DNA from: Achromobacter sp. MFA1 R4
GTDB taxonomy: Bacteria; Pseudomonadota; Gammaproteobacteria; Burkholderiales; Burkholderiaceae_B
Reading direction: 5' to 3'
DNA: 64,000 nt
NCBI RefSeq assembly: GCF_900156745.1
Contig: NZ_LT707065.1
Location: 1,860,001-1,924,000, forward strand
Of this stretch, positions 28,370 through 38,388 are shown one piece after another. The position numbers and the translations under genes were made by a program. Numbering within the stretch: the stretch's first letter is position 1; each line of letters begins with the position of its first letter. The notes below the pieces were generated by a model that searched no databases, was not told the DNA's origin, and saw nothing but the letters and a program-made list of their open reading frames with translations.

Positions 28370-29532
28370 GCCTGCCGGGCCGCCCCAAGGGCGAATACCG
28401 GAGTGCGCAGCACGAAGGCGGTCCAGTGCGCGCAGTTCCGGCGGCGGGCGTCGCCGGCCGCGTCCAAGGCACCGTCCGGGCCGACATCCTCGAACTGGCG
28501 GCCTATCCCGTCGCCCACGCCGAAGGCTGCATCAAGCTGGACGCGATGGAATGCCCGTACGAGCTGCCCGAGGCCGTGCGCGACGAGATCGCGCGCGCCG
28601 TCCGCGACACCCCGCTGAACCGCTATCCGTCCGCCGACCTGTCCGGGCTGCAGGCCGCCGTCAAGACGGCCTTCGGCATACCCGATGCGGCGGACGTGCT
28701 CTTCGGCAACGGCTCGGACGAGCTCATCCACATCATGGTGCAGGCCTGCTGCAACCCCGGGGATGTGGTCCTGTCGCCCTGGCCGTCGTTCGTGTATTTC
28801 GACATGGCGGCGCGCTTCGACCACGCCCGCTTCGTGGGCGTCCCGCTGACCGATGATCTGACCCTGGATCTGCCGGCCATGCTGGCGGCCATCCGCGAAC
28901 ACCAGCCCAAGCTCGTGTTCCTGGCCACGCCCAACAATCCCACCGGCGGCCTGTGGTCGCCCGAGGACGTGGACGCCATCATCGACGCCGCGCCGGGGCT
29001 GGTGGTGATCGACGAGGCCTACCAGCCGTTCGCCGGCTACACCTGGATGCCGCAGGTGCTGGACGCGCCCAACGTGGTGGTCATGCGCACCGTGTCCAAG
29101 ATCGGCCTGGCGGGCCTGCGGTTCGGCTACCTGGCCGGCCATCCCGCCTGGATCGCCGAGCTGAACAAGGTGCGCCCGCCCTACAACCTGAACGTGCTGA
29201 CCCAGGCCACGCTGCATGCCGTGCTGCGCCACAAGCCGGTGCTGGACGACCAGGCCGCCCGGCTGCGCGCCGACCGCGAACCGCTGGCCGCGGCCCTCGC
29301 GCAACTGCCCGGCGTCAGGGTATTCCCTTCCGCCGCCAACTTCATACTTGTTCGCTTTTCCGGCAAGCTGGACGGCAACGCCGTGCATCTGGCGCTGAAA
29401 GCGCGCAAAATATTGATTCGCAACTTCTCCAACGCCCACCCGCTGCTGGCTGACTGCCTGCGCATCTCGGTGGGCGCCCCGGCCGAGAACGCCGCCTTGC
29501 TATCCGCCCTGCAAGAGATCTTGAGTGCTTAA
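28366..29532 (+). CDS. hisC: Histidinol-phosphate aminotransferase
   Basis: This PLP-dependent class II aminotransferase converts imidazole-acetol phosphate to histidinol phosphate. The 388-residue product has the NRYPSADL substrate motif, [23 protein letters not shown], and the PLP lysine K245 in [13 protein letters not shown]. It is ~30 residues longer than usual at the N-terminus. The extra part ([19 protein letters not shown]...) looks low in structure, so the true start may lie inside, though the ATGA overlap with hisD favours the position given. hisB follows after one base. Confidence 0.93.
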   Translation: MSLPGRPKGEYRSAQHEGGPVRAVPAAGVAGRVQGTVRADILELAAYPVAHAEGCIKLDAMECPYELPEAVRDEIARAVRDTPLNRYPSADLSGLQAAVKTAFGIPDAADVLFGNGSDELIHIMVQACCNPGDVVLSPWPSFVYFDMAARFDHARFVGVPLTDDLTLDLPAMLAAIREHQPKLVFLATPNNPTGGLWSPEDVDAIIDAAPGLVVIDEAYQPFAGYTWMPQVLDAPNVVVMRTVSKIGLAGLRFGYLAGHPAWIAELNKVRPPYNLNVLTQATLHAVLRHKPVLDDQAARLRADREPLAAALAQLPGVRVFPSAANFILVRFSGKLDGNAVHLALKARKILIRNFSNAHPLLADCLRISVGAPAENAALLSALQEILSA

Positions 29533-29533
29533 C

Positions 29534-30121
29534 ATGCGTACCGCAGAAATCACCCGCAACACCAACGAAACCCGCATCCGCGTGGCCATCAATCTGGATG
29601 GCACCGGCAAGCAGACGATCGACACGGGCGTGCCCTTCCTGGACCACATGCTGGACCAGATCGCGCGCCACGGCCTGATCGACCTGGACATCAAGGCCGA
29701 GGGCGACCTGCACATCGACGCGCATCACACGGTGGAAGACGTGGGCATCACGCTGGGCATGGCCATCGCCAAGGCGGCGGGCACCAAGGCCGGCCTGCGC
29801 CGCTACGGCCACGCCTACGTGCCGCTGGACGAAGCGCTGTCGCGCGTCGTGGTGGACTTTTCCGGCCGTCCCGGCCTGGAATACCACATCCCCTTCACGC
29901 GCTCGCACATCGGCAGCTTCGACGTGGATCTCACCCGCGAATTCTTCCAGGGCCTGGTCAACCACGCGCTCATCACGCTGCACATCGACAACCTGCGCGG
30001 GTTCAACGCCCACCACCAGGCGGAAACCGTCTTCAAGGCCTGTGGCCGCGCGCTGCGCATGGCCCTGGAAGTCGACCCCCGCATGGGCGACGTCGTGCCC
30101 TCCACCAAGGGCGTGCTGTAA
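29534..30121 (+). CDS. hisB: Imidazoleglycerol-phosphate dehydratase
   Basis: HisB dehydrates imidazole glycerol phosphate using a di-manganese centre. The 195-residue product is the monofunctional form without the N-terminal phosphatase domain of enteric HisB. Histidinol phosphatase must therefore be supplied by another gene. Metal-binding repeats are clear: [26 protein letters not shown], and [19 protein letters not shown] near the C-terminus. The ATG at 29534 fits family length better than the GTG nine bases upstream. Confidence 0.96.
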   Translation: MRTAEITRNTNETRIRVAINLDGTGKQTIDTGVPFLDHMLDQIARHGLIDLDIKAEGDLHIDAHHTVEDVGITLGMAIAKAAGTKAGLRRYGHAYVPLDEALSRVVVDFSGRPGLEYHIPFTRSHIGSFDVDLTREFFQGLVNHALITLHIDNLRGFNAHHQAETVFKACGRALRMALEVDPRMGDVVPSTKGVL

Positions 30122-30173
30122 GGTACGCCCCCCAGGTACGCAATCAACTCCGCACCGCACCAGGCAGACCGAA

Positions 30174-30872
30174 GTGACCACTATCGCCATCGTCGATTAC
30201 GGAATGGGCAATTTCCACTCCGTCGCACGCGCCCTGAAATACGCCGCGCCTGACGCCGACATCCGCATCTGCAACCAGCCCCAGGAGATCGCCGCGGCCG
30301 ACCGCGTGGTGTTCCCGGGCCAGGGCGCCATGGCCGACTGCATGCGCACGCTGAACGAATCCGGCCTGCGCGACGCCGTCGTGCGCGCCGCCCGCGAAAA
30401 GCCCCTCCTGGGCGTCTGCGTCGGCGAACAGATGCTGTTCGAGTCCAGCGAAGAAGGCGCCACGACGTGCCTGGGCATTTTCCCGGGCGTCGTGCGCCGC
30501 TTTTCCGGTCCGCGCTTCGCGGACCTGATCCCCGCCGACGACGAGGCCTGCCTGGCCGACACCGGCGCCGCGGGCCTGGCCGACACCCGCCCCGAGCGCC
30601 TGAAGGTGCCGCACATGGGCTGGAACAAAGTCCGCCACACGCGTTCTCATCCCATCTGGGACGGCATTCCGGACGACTCGCACTTCTACTTCGTCCATAG
30701 TTATTACGCCGATCCGGCCGATTCCGGCCTGACAGTTGGTGAAACCGATTACGGCGTCACCTTTACCTGCGCGGTGGCGGCAGCTAACATTTTCGCGGTG
30801 CAGTTCCACCCCGAAAAGAGCGCCGAGCACGGTTTGCGCCTGTATCGCAATTTTGTAGACTGGCAGCCGTAG
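30174..30872 (+). CDS. hisH: Imidazole glycerol phosphate synthase, glutaminase subunit
   Basis: HisH is a class I glutamine amidotransferase that feeds ammonia to HisF. The 232-residue product begins with a GTG at 30174 ([12 protein letters not shown]). It has the nucleophile Cys in [11 protein letters not shown] (usual form GICLGMQ), the oxyanion segment, and the His-Glu pair in FHPEKS near the C-terminus. An insertion of ~20 residues ([23 protein letters not shown]) precedes the PHMGWN motif. That insertion is commonly seen in beta-proteobacterial HisH. A 52-bp gap from hisB contains no clear signal. Confidence 0.95.
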   Translation: MTTIAIVDYGMGNFHSVARALKYAAPDADIRICNQPQEIAAADRVVFPGQGAMADCMRTLNESGLRDAVVRAAREKPLLGVCVGEQMLFESSEEGATTCLGIFPGVVRRFSGPRFADLIPADDEACLADTGAAGLADTRPERLKVPHMGWNKVRHTRSHPIWDGIPDDSHFYFVHSYYADPADSGLTVGETDYGVTFTCAVAAANIFAVQFHPEKSAEHGLRLYRNFVDWQP

Positions 30873-30929
30873 GCCCCGAGCCCGCGTGCGCCAGCCCGTT
30901 CAACCCCATTATTTTTCTTGCTGCCAACC

Positions 30930-31666
30930 ATGCTGCTGATCCCCGCCATCGATCTCAAAGACGGGCGTTGCGTGCGCCTGCGCCAGGGTGACCTGGACGA
31001 TGCAACGGTGTTCTCCGAAGACCCCGCCGCCATGGCCAACCGCTGGCTGGACCAGGGCGCGCGCCGCCTGCACCTGGTCGACCTGAACGGCGCCGTCGCC
31101 GGCAAACCCAAGAACGAAGCCCCCATCAAGGCGATCCTGGAGGCCGTCGGCGACGACATCCCCGTCCAGATCGGCGGCGGCATCCGCGACCTCGACACCA
31201 TCGAACGCTATCTCGACGCCGGCATCTCCTACGTGATCATCGGCACCGCCGCGGTCAAGAACCCGGGCTTCCTGCAGGACGCCTGCGGCGCCTTCCCCGG
31301 CCAGATCATCGTCGGCCTGGACGCGCGCGACGGCAAGATCGCCACCGACGGCTGGAGCAAACTCACCCGCCACGACGTGCTGGATCTGGCCAAGAAGTTC
31401 GAAGACTACGGCTGCGAAGCCATCATCTACACCGACATCGGCCGCGATGGCATGCTGTCGGGCGTCAACGTCGAAGCCACGGTCCGCCTGGCCCAGCACG
31501 TGCGCATCCCCGTGTACGCATCGGGCGGCATCGCCGGCATCCAGGACATCGAAGCCCTGTGCGCCGTCGAAGAAGAAGGCGTCGAAGGCGCCATCCTGGG
31601 CCGCAGCATCTACGAAGGCACGCTCGACTTCCAGGCCGCGCAGGCGCGCGCCGACGAACTGGCAAA

Positions 31667-31670
<4 letters not shown>
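30930..31670 (+). CDS. hisA: ProFAR isomerase HisA
   Basis: HisA is the TIM-barrel isomerase that opens the ribose ring of ProFAR to give PRFAR. The 246-residue product has the twin half-barrel layout: [21 protein letters not shown] with the catalytic Asp at residue 8, [19 protein letters not shown], and the second half with [14 protein letters not shown] and [12 protein letters not shown] twelve bases upstream is also in frame, but the ATG gives the usual N-terminus. The stop overlaps hisF by four bases. Confidence 0.96.
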
Positions 31671-32488
<818 letters not shown>

Positions 32489-32490
32489 TT

Positions 32491-32895
32491 ATGAGCAACG
32501 AACCCGCCTGGATGGCCGATGTCGTCTTCGACGAAAACGGCCTGATCCCCGCCATCGCCCAAGACGCCGAAAACGGCCAGATCATGATGGTGGCCTGGAT
32601 GAATCGCGAATCCCTCGCCGAGACGGCCGCCACCGGCCGCGCGGTCTACTGGTCGCGCTCGCGCCAGCGCCTGTGGCGCAAGGGCGAAGAGTCCGGCCAC
32701 GTCCAGGAAGTGCATGAACTGCGCCTGGATTGCGACGGCGATGTGGTCCTGCTGAAGGTCCACCAGGAAGGCGGCATCGCCTGCCACACCGGCCGCGCGA
32801 GCTGCTTCTTCCGCCGCCTGGAAGGGCAGACGGACCACGCTTCCTGGGTCACGGTGGATCCGGTGCTCAAAGACCCGGAACTCATCTACAAATGA
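32491..32895 (+). CDS. hisI: Phosphoribosyl-AMP cyclohydrolase
   Basis: HisI opens the adenine ring of phosphoribosyl-AMP (third step) with zinc. The 134-residue product is the monofunctional cyclohydrolase: [29 protein letters not shown], the metal site in [33 protein letters not shown] (Cys and Asp ligands). hisE is a separate gene overlapping the stop by four bases, unlike the fused HisIE of enterics. Confidence 0.97.
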   Translation: MSNEPAWMADVVFDENGLIPAIAQDAENGQIMMVAWMNRESLAETAATGRAVYWSRSRQRLWRKGEESGHVQEVHELRLDCDGDVVLLKVHQEGGIACHTGRASCFFRRLEGQTDHASWVTVDPVLKDPELIYK

Positions 32896-33242
32896 CCGAT
32901 CAAACCCTGAGCGCGGCCGAGGTGCTGGCCCGCATTGCAGACACCCTGGAATCCCGCCGCCCCCAGAACGGCGGCGACCCCCAGGCCTCCTACACGGCCA
33001 AGCTGCTGGCCAAGGGCCCCGATGCCTTCCTGAAGAAAATCGGCGAAGAAGCCACGGAACTGGTGATGGCCGCCAAGGACGGCGTGCCCGAACGCATCGT
33101 CAGCGAAACCGCCGATCTGTGGTTCCATTGCCTGGTGGCGCTGACGCATTTCAACCTGCGACCCGAAGACGTGCTGGCCGAACTGGCACGCCGCGAAGGC
33201 CTGTCGGGCCTGGCCGAAAAGGCCAGCCGCCCGCAAGACTGA
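32892..33242 (+). CDS. hisE: Phosphoribosyl-ATP pyrophosphatase
   Basis: HisE hydrolyses phosphoribosyl-ATP to phosphoribosyl-AMP (second step). The 116-residue all-helical MazG-like product carries [31 protein letters not shown] with the metal-binding EExxE-type acidic residues, then [13 protein letters not shown]. It is the last his gene in the block and runs into hinT after 17 bp. Confidence 0.96.
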   Translation: MTDQTLSAAEVLARIADTLESRRPQNGGDPQASYTAKLLAKGPDAFLKKIGEEATELVMAAKDGVPERIVSETADLWFHCLVALTHFNLRPEDVLAELARREGLSGLAEKASRPQD

Positions 33243-33259
33243 CCACGGACCCCGAACTC

Positions 33260-33628
33260 ATGAGCGACAACTGCCTGTTTTGCAAGATCGCCGCTGGCGA
33301 CATCCCGTCCAAGAAGGTCTATGAAGACGAGGACTTTGTTGCATTTCACGATATCAATCCCGCCGCGCCGGTACATTTACTGCTGATCCCTCGACGTCAT
33401 GTCACATCCATGCAGGATATTACGGGCGAGGACGCAGATTGGTTGGGTAGAATGATGTCGTTGGCGCCGCGGCTTGCCGCCGAGAACGGTTGCCGTCCGG
33501 GCCCTGATGGCGGATTTCGCATCATGATCAATTCTGGCGTCGAAGGCGGCCAGGAAGTCCCGCATCTGCATTTCCACATCATCGGCGGCTCGCGTCCCTG
33601 GAAAGGGCGCGTGGCTCCCACTGCGTAA
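33260..33628 (+). CDS. hinT: HIT-family nucleoside phosphoramidase (HinT-like)
   Basis: This is a 122-residue histidine-triad protein that hydrolyses purine nucleoside phosphoramidates such as adenylated lysine. It shows [43 protein letters not shown], and the triad HLHFHIIGG near the C-terminus with the active-site His in the centre. It lies between hisE and tatA with gaps of 17 and 14 bp. The order his-hinT-tatABC is a familiar beta-proteobacterial arrangement and suggests co-transcription. Confidence 0.94.
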   Translation: MSDNCLFCKIAAGDIPSKKVYEDEDFVAFHDINPAAPVHLLLIPRRHVTSMQDITGEDADWLGRMMSLAPRLAAENGCRPGPDGGFRIMINSGVEGGQEVPHLHFHIIGGSRPWKGRVAPTA

Positions 33629-33642
33629 TTCGGAGAAACATC

Positions 33643-33870
33643 ATGGGTAGTTTCAGCATTTGGCACTGGTTGGTCGTTCTGGTCATCGTTGCGCTGATTT
33701 TCGGCACCAAGAAGCTGCGCAACATCGGCGGCGACCTGGGCGGCGCGGTCAAGGGCTTCAAGGAAGGCATGAAGGACGCCAACAGCGACAAGCCCTCCGA
33801 ACCCATCGCGCAACAGCGCGTGAGCGGCGACACCATCGACGTGCAGGCCAAGGAAAAATCCAACTCCTGA
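33643..33870 (+). CDS. tatA: Sec-independent protein translocase TatA
   Basis: TatA is the pore-forming subunit of the twin-arginine translocase that exports folded proteins. The 75-residue product has a short N-terminal membrane helix ([25 protein letters not shown]), the conserved hinge [24 protein letters not shown] and a polar tail. GGAG lies upstream of the ATG. tatB follows after 75 bp. Confidence 0.96.
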   Translation: MGSFSIWHWLVVLVIVALIFGTKKLRNIGGDLGGAVKGFKEGMKDANSDKPSEPIAQQRVSGDTIDVQAKEKSNS

Positions 33871-33945
33871 GCGCCAGCCAGCCTCCCTCCGGGCCAGCCC
33901 TGAACGGGCCGGCCCTCATTGCTTCAATTCCCGAGCGGCCGTCGA

Positions 33946-34479
33946 ATGTTTGATGTCAGCCTCACTGAACTGATGGTGGTCGGCGTCGTCGCCCTGATCG
34001 TCATCGGCCCCGAACGCCTGCCCAAGGTGGCCCGCACTGTCGGCCATCTGCTGGGGCGCGCGCAGCGTTACGTCAATGACGTCAAATCCGATATCCAGCG
34101 CGAAATCGAGATCGACGAACTTCGCAAGTTCAAGTCCGAGATGGAAGACGCCGCCCAAGGCGTGCAGCAATCGCTGAACGAAACGCAGGCCTCGCTGCAG
34201 GAACCCGTGCAGCAGTTCCGCGCGGAACTCGACGAAGTCGCCCGTGAAGCCAGCGGCAAGGCCGCGCCGGCCGCCGCGACCGCCACGCCCGCCGACGCCA
34301 CGCGCACCATCGCCCCGCCGGGCCAGAACCAGAATCTGGATCTGGACCTGCCCGCCACGGAACCCGCGCCCGTTCCGGCAGCCGCCGCCCAACAACCCGC
34401 CCCGGCGCCCCTGGCGCCCAAGGCTGACGACGCCGCGCCCGCCGCCAAGCCCGTCTCGCCCTCCGGAACCCCGTCGTGA
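33946..34479 (+). CDS. tatB: Sec-independent protein translocase TatB
   Basis: TatB forms the twin-arginine signal receptor with TatC. The 177-residue product has the N-terminal helix MFDVSLTELMVVGVVALIVIGPERLPKVART with the conserved Glu and the GPERLP hinge, then a long amphipathic helix (~residues 25-100). A disordered Ala/Pro-rich tail ends it. An in-frame upstream start 27 bases earlier would add a non-conserved prefix and is rejected. The stop overlaps the GTG start of tatC. Confidence 0.95.
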   Translation: MFDVSLTELMVVGVVALIVIGPERLPKVARTVGHLLGRAQRYVNDVKSDIQREIEIDELRKFKSEMEDAAQGVQQSLNETQASLQEPVQQFRAELDEVAREASGKAAPAAATATPADATRTIAPPGQNQNLDLDLPATEPAPVPAAAAQQPAPAPLAPKADDAAPAAKPVSPSGTPS

Positions 34480-35270
34480 CCCAGGACGCATCCCAAGAAG
34501 AAGGCCAGCAGGAGACGTTCATCTCCCATCTGGTCGAGCTGCGCACCCGCCTGCTGCGCGCCGTCGGCGCGGTGGTGGCCGTGTTCATCGTGCTCTTCAT
34601 CTATCCCGGCGCCTCCGCCATCTATGACGTGCTGGCCGCGCCCATGCTGGCCTCGCTGCCGGAAGGCACGCGCATGATCGCCACGGGCGTCATCACGCCG
34701 TTCATGGTGCCGGTCAAAGTCACGATGATGGCCGCGTTCATCCTGGCGCTGCCCGTGGTGCTGTACCAGGCCTGGGCCTTCGTGGCGCCCGGTCTGTACC
34801 GGCATGAAAAGCGCCTCGCGCTGCCGCTCATCGTTTCCAGCACCTTCCTCTTCATCGCGGGCATGGCGTTCTGCTATTTCGTGGTGTTCCGCACGGTGTT
34901 CCACTTCATCGCGACGTTCGCGCCGCAGTCCATCACCCCGGCGCCGGACATCGAGGCCTACCTGAGCTTCGTCATGACGATGTTCCTGGCCTTCGGCATC
35001 ACGTTTGAAGTCCCCGTGGCCGTGGTGCTGCTGGTGAAGATGGGCGTGGTCGAACTCTCCAAGCTCAAGTCCGCGCGCGGCTACGTGGTGGTGGGCGCCT
35101 TCGTCATCGCCGCCGTGGTCACGCCGCCGGACGTGGTCAGCCAGTTCATGCTGGCGGTGCCGCTGTGCCTGCTGTATGAGGTCGGGCTGATCTGCGCCCG
35201 CATGGTCACCCCGAAAGCGGGCGCGCCCGAAGAAGACGCCGCCTCCGGCTCCCTGACCGAACGTCACTGA
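34476..35270 (+). CDS. tatC: Sec-independent protein translocase TatC
   Basis: TatC is the six-helix membrane receptor for twin-arginine signal peptides. The 264-residue product has the diagnostic N-terminal segment FISHLVELRTRLLRAV (residues ~15-30). It also has the PFMVPVKVTMMAAFILALPVVLYQAWAFVAPGLYRHEKR block, and the later FGITFEVPVAVVLLVKMG and VTPPDVVSQFMLAVPLCLLYEVG stretches. The start is GTG at 34476, overlapping the tatB stop (GTGA). One visible Tat-type signal in the window belongs to PetA. Confidence 0.96.
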   Translation: MTQDASQEEGQQETFISHLVELRTRLLRAVGAVVAVFIVLFIYPGASAIYDVLAAPMLASLPEGTRMIATGVITPFMVPVKVTMMAAFILALPVVLYQAWAFVAPGLYRHEKRLALPLIVSSTFLFIAGMAFCYFVVFRTVFHFIATFAPQSITPAPDIEAYLSFVMTMFLAFGITFEVPVAVVLLVKMGVVELSKLKSARGYVVVGAFVIAAVVTPPDVVSQFMLAVPLCLLYEVGLICARMVTPKAGAPEEDAASGSLTERH

Positions 35271-35300
35271 CGCCACCCGGGAAGCGGTTGGACGGCCTGG

Positions 35301-35327
35301 ACGGTCTGCGCAAAATCAGACCGTTTC
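35301..35327 (+). terminator. Stem-loop after tatC
   Basis: ACGGTCTG and CAGACCGT (35301-35308 and 35317-35324) pair around an eight-base loop and are followed by only TT. This is a weak intrinsic terminator at the end of the his-tat block. Confidence 0.45.
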
Positions 35328-35345
35328 ACCCTTGTCGACCCATGG

Positions 35346-35364
35346 CTGCAATCCTACATTGCAG
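35346..35364. promoter_or_regulatory. Palindromic operator at the start of the XRE regulator gene
   Basis: CTGCAAT-CCTAC-ATTGCAG is a perfect 7-5-7 dyad ending two bases before the ATG at 35367. It takes the place of the ribosome site. A regulator bound here would block its own expression. Confidence 0.6.
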
Positions 35365-35366
35365 TC

Positions 35367-35777
35367 ATGTCGCTCTCCCAAAGACTGCGCACCCTCATGC
35401 GGTGGCGCGGCATCCATAGCCAGAACCAGCTCGCCCGCCTATCCGGCGTGCCGCAGTCCTGCATCCATCGCATCCTCACCCGAGAAGACCGCTATTCGCC
35501 GTCCCGTCACACGGTCGTACGACTGGCGCAGGCCCTGGACACCAGCGTGCCCTGGCTGACGGACGGCGTCGTGCCCGCCGCCGCGCCCGGGTCCGCTTCC
35601 ACGCCCCGGCTGCAGGACGCCGCCACCGCCCGCCTCGACGGCTATTGCGCCGAAATCTGCGCGCGGCTGGGCCCGCAGCCCGACAGCACCAAAAAGCTGA
35701 TCCTGGCCCTGGTGCGCGAAATCTCCGACAAGCAGGACGGCCGCGCCGCGCCCCCGCCGCTGCGCAAGCGTCTCTAG
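35367..35777 (+). CDS. XRE-family helix-turn-helix regulator
   Basis: This is a 136-residue DNA-binding protein with a Cro/CI-type helix-turn-helix near the N-terminus (about residues 6-60: LRTLMRWRGIHSQNQLARLSGVPQSCIHRILTRE). An Ala/Pro linker and a short helical C-terminal region follow. It has no protease or sensor domain. It stands alone, convergent with the DegS-like gene, whose stop overlaps its own by four bases (35774-35777). The perfect dyad immediately before the start suggests autoregulation. The regulon is unknown. It could be a remnant of a phage or island, though its GC content is like its neighbours'. Confidence 0.8.
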   Translation: MSLSQRLRTLMRWRGIHSQNQLARLSGVPQSCIHRILTREDRYSPSRHTVVRLAQALDTSVPWLTDGVVPAAAPGSASTPRLQDAATARLDGYCAEICARLGPQPDSTKKLILALVREISDKQDGRAAPPPLRKRL

Positions 35778-36931
35778 CGCGGCTTGCCCGGCCGCGTGCC
35801 CACCACGACCGCCAGCTCCGCCGGCTTGCCGGCCCGCAGCACGCCCAGCGTGGCGCGCTGCCCCGGCGGCAATTGCGCAATTTCCGACAACAGCGCCGTG
35901 GTGTCCGTTACCCGCTTGCCATTGACCGACTGGACGATATCGCCCACCCGCAAGCCGGCGCGCGCGGCCGGACCGTCGCGCATGACGCCGGCAATGATCA
36001 CGCCCGTGGTGTCGCGCGACAGCTCAAAGGCCCGCGCCAGTTCCGGCGTCACGTCCTGCGGCTCGACGCCGAGCCACCCGCGCTTGACCGAGCCGGTCTT
36101 GACGATGTCATCCATGACCTTGCGAGCGATCTCAATGGGCGTTGCAAAGCCGATGCCCATCGATCCGCCCGACTCCGAATAGATCGCCGTGTTGATCCCC
36201 ACCAGGTTGCCGTAGGCATCGACCAGCGCGCCGCCCGAGTTGCCGGGATTGATCGCCGCGTCGGTCTGGATGAAGTTCTCGTACGTGTTCAGGCCCAGGC
36301 CATTGCGGCCCAGCGCCGAGACGATGCCCTGCGTGGTGGTCTGTCCGACGCCGAACGGATTGCCGATCGCCAACACCACGTCGCCCACGCGCAACCCCTT
36401 GTCCGGCGCCAGCGTCGCCGCCGGCAGGGACCGCAGCTTTTCCAGCTTGAGAACCGCCAGGTCGGTGTCCGGGTCCGCGCCCACCACCTTGGCGGTGTCG
36501 CGCCGCCCGTCGCGCAGCGCCACCTCGATGGCGTCCGCGGCCTGCACCACGTGGTAGTTGGTCAGCACGTAGCCGTCCTGGTTCACGATCACGCCGGAAC
36601 CCAGGCTGGTCGAGGCCTCGCGGCGGCTTACCCCCGGCACCTGCCCGAAAAGCTGGCGCAGCACCGGATCGTCGGGCAGCGGAATCAGCGGCACGTTCAC
36701 ATGCTTGGTGGTAAAGACATTGACGACCGAGGGCGCCGCCTTCGCCACGCCGTCGGCGTAGGACACCGCGCCCACCTCGCCCGCGGGCGGCCGCCCGCCC
36801 GCCGCCGCGGCCTGCTGGACCGCGCCCGGTCCGTTCACCCGCAGCAGGTCGGGCCGCAACGTCGTCACCACGAATAGAATAGCCAGGCAGACCGTGACGG
36901 CCTGAGCAAAGATCAGCCAATATCGGCGCAT
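35774..36931 (-). CDS. Membrane-anchored HtrA-family serine protease (DegS-like)
   Basis: This is a periplasmic trypsin-like protease. From the ATG at 36931 it has 385 residues: one N-terminal membrane helix (~6-25), a Gly/Pro linker, and a protease domain with catalytic H127 (NYHVV), D157 (DTDLAVL) and S232 (NPGNSGGAL). A single PDZ domain (~285-375) closes it. One PDZ plus an uncleaved anchor is the DegS plan, the site-1 protease that activates sigma-E in enterics. Longer in-frame upstream starts run into the neighbouring gene and are rejected. Only 19 bp separate its start from the divergent Nif3-like gene. Confidence 0.9.
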   Translation of the reverse strand: MRRYWLIFAQAVTVCLAILFVVTTLRPDLLRVNGPGAVQQAAAAGGRPPAGEVGAVSYADGVAKAAPSVVNVFTTKHVNVPLIPLPDDPVLRQLFGQVPGVSRREASTSLGSGVIVNQDGYVLTNYHVVQAADAIEVALRDGRRDTAKVVGADPDTDLAVLKLEKLRSLPAATLAPDKGLRVGDVVLAIGNPFGVGQTTTQGIVSALGRNGLGLNTYENFIQTDAAINPGNSGGALVDAYGNLVGINTAIYSESGGSMGIGFATPIEIARKVMDDIVKTGSVKRGWLGVEPQDVTPELARAFELSRDTTGVIIAGVMRDGPAARAGLRVGDIVQSVNGKRVTDTTALLSEIAQLPPGQRATLGVLRAGKPAELAVVVGTRPGKPR

Positions 36932-36950
36932 GATTCTGATAGGACTAGCA

Positions 36951-37727
36951 ATGAATAAAGTGGACTCCCGCGTCCTGGCCAGCTGGCTGGACGACACCCT
37001 GCAGGCGGCCCGTTTCAAGGACTACTGTTCCAACGGGATGCAGGTGGAAGGCCGATCCGAGGTCGGACACATTATCACCGGTGTCACGGCCAGCGAAGCA
37101 TTGCTGCGCGCCGCCGTCGAGCGCGGCGCGGATGCGGTGCTGGTGCACCATGGCTGGATGTGGCGCAACGAAGACCGCCGCGTCATCGGAACGCGCCGCA
37201 CGCGCATGGCCCTGACCCTGAAGAACGACCTGAACCTGTACGCCTACCATCTGCCCCTGGATGCGCATCCCACCCTGGGCAACAATGCCCAGCTCGCGCG
37301 CGTGCTGGGCCTGGCGCCCGCGCGGCGCGACGACGGCGCGCCGCTGACCTGCGGGCAGGATGGACTGATCTGGCTGGGCCACGCAACCGGCGTGCAGACG
37401 CTGGGCCAGCTTGGCGAGCGCGTCGCGCAGTCCCTGGGCCGCCAGCCGCTCGTCGTGGGAGACCCGGACCTGCCGCTGGGGCAGGTCGCCTGGTGCACCG
37501 GCGGTGCGCAGGGCATGATGGGAGACGCCGTCGACGCGGGCGCCAGCGCCTACATCACCGGCGAAGTCTCGGAATCCACCGTGCATCTGGCGCGCGAGAC
37601 GGGCGTGGGCTTCATCGCGGCCGGCCACCACGCCACCGAGCGCTACGGCGTGCAAGCCTTGGGGCAGGCGGTGGCCGAACAGTTCGGCATCAAGGTCGAA
37701 TTCGTGGATATCGACAATCCGGCCTGA
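36951..37727 (+). CDS. Nif3-like dinuclear metal centre hexameric protein
   Basis: This is a 258-residue member of the Nif3/YbgI (DUF34) family, toroid hexamers with two metal ions at each site. In E. coli YbgI has been linked to GTP cyclohydrolase-like activity, but the role is unsettled. Metal ligands are visible: LVHHGWMWR (~64-72), YAYHLPLDAHPTLGNNAQLA (~99-118) and GHHATERYG near the C-terminus. AGGA seven bases before 36951 supports the start. It is divergent from the DegS-like gene and ends at a shared bidirectional terminator. Confidence 0.9.
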   Translation: MNKVDSRVLASWLDDTLQAARFKDYCSNGMQVEGRSEVGHIITGVTASEALLRAAVERGADAVLVHHGWMWRNEDRRVIGTRRTRMALTLKNDLNLYAYHLPLDAHPTLGNNAQLARVLGLAPARRDDGAPLTCGQDGLIWLGHATGVQTLGQLGERVAQSLGRQPLVVGDPDLPLGQVAWCTGGAQGMMGDAVDAGASAYITGEVSESTVHLARETGVGFIAAGHHATERYGVQALGQAVAEQFGIKVEFVDIDNPA

Positions 37728-37768
37728 AGCGGGCGTGGACCCGGCCCAAATCCGGCCCACGCAATAAA

Positions 37769-37797
37769 CAAAGCGCCCGACGGGCGCTTTGCTGTTT
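37769..37797. terminator. Bidirectional terminator between the Nif3-like gene and mscL
   Basis: A 10-bp perfect stem CAAAGCGCCC/GGGCGCTTTG (37769-37778 with 37782-37791) is followed by TGTTTT on the plus side and by TTTATT on the minus side. It serves both converging genes. Confidence 0.85.
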
Positions 37798-38249
37798 TAC
37801 GGCTGCGGCCGCTTGAGCAGGTCGCGGATCTCACGCAGCAGGGCCACGTCTTCCGGCGTCTTGGCCGGCGCCGGCGCTTCCTCCGCCTTGTTGCGGGCCT
37901 TGTAGATGGCCTTGACCATCCAGAAGATCACAAAGGCCAGCAGCACGAAATTGATGATGATGGTGACGAAGTTGCCCCAGGCGAACACATTGGCGCCGGC
38001 CTTGGTCAGATCCGCGTAGGTCATCGGTCCGGCATAGCCCTCGGGCATCGACAGCACGAGGAACTTGTTTGAAAAGTCGACCGATCCGCCAAGCAGGAAA
38101 TTGACGAGAGGCATGATGATGTCGCGGACCAGCGAGTCGACTATCCTGCCGAAAGCGGCGCCAATGATGACGCCGACGGCCAGATCAACCGCGTTGCCCT
38201 TGACGGCGAAATCTCGAAATTCTTTGACGAAACCAGTCGCTTTGCTCAT
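37797..38249 (-). CDS. mscL: Large-conductance mechanosensitive channel MscL
   Basis: MscL is a homopentameric inner-membrane channel that opens under membrane tension to release solutes on osmotic downshock. The 150-residue product has the N-terminal amphipathic helix, the pore helix ([39 protein letters not shown], ~residues 11-49), a periplasmic loop, the second helix ([22 protein letters not shown]) and a charged C-terminal bundle. It is convergent with the Nif3-like gene and divergent from petA. Confidence 0.97.
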   Translation of the reverse strand: MSKATGFVKEFRDFAVKGNAVDLAVGVIIGAAFGRIVDSLVRDIIMPLVNFLLGGSVDFSNKFLVLSMPEGYAGPMTYADLTKAGANVFAWGNFVTIIINFVLLAFVIFWMVKAIYKARNKAEEAPAPAKTPEDVALLREIRDLLKRPQP

Positions 38250-38290
38250 AAAAGCACTCCATTCGTGATACGCCTGAGGGTAGGCTGGCC

Positions 38291-38296
38291 TATAAT
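38291..38296 (+). promoter_or_regulatory. -10 hexamer of the petABC promoter
   Basis: A perfect TATAAT lies 92 bp upstream of petA in the mscL-petA gap. The -35 at the usual spacing is poor. It is the only good -10 in this 139-bp region. Confidence 0.5.
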
Positions 38297-38388
38297 ACGC
38301 GGTTGCTATGTTGTTACATATTCCCGCGAACCCGATGCCGCAGAAGTGATGCTACTCGTAGAGCGGGCGCATCAACAAGGATAGGAAG

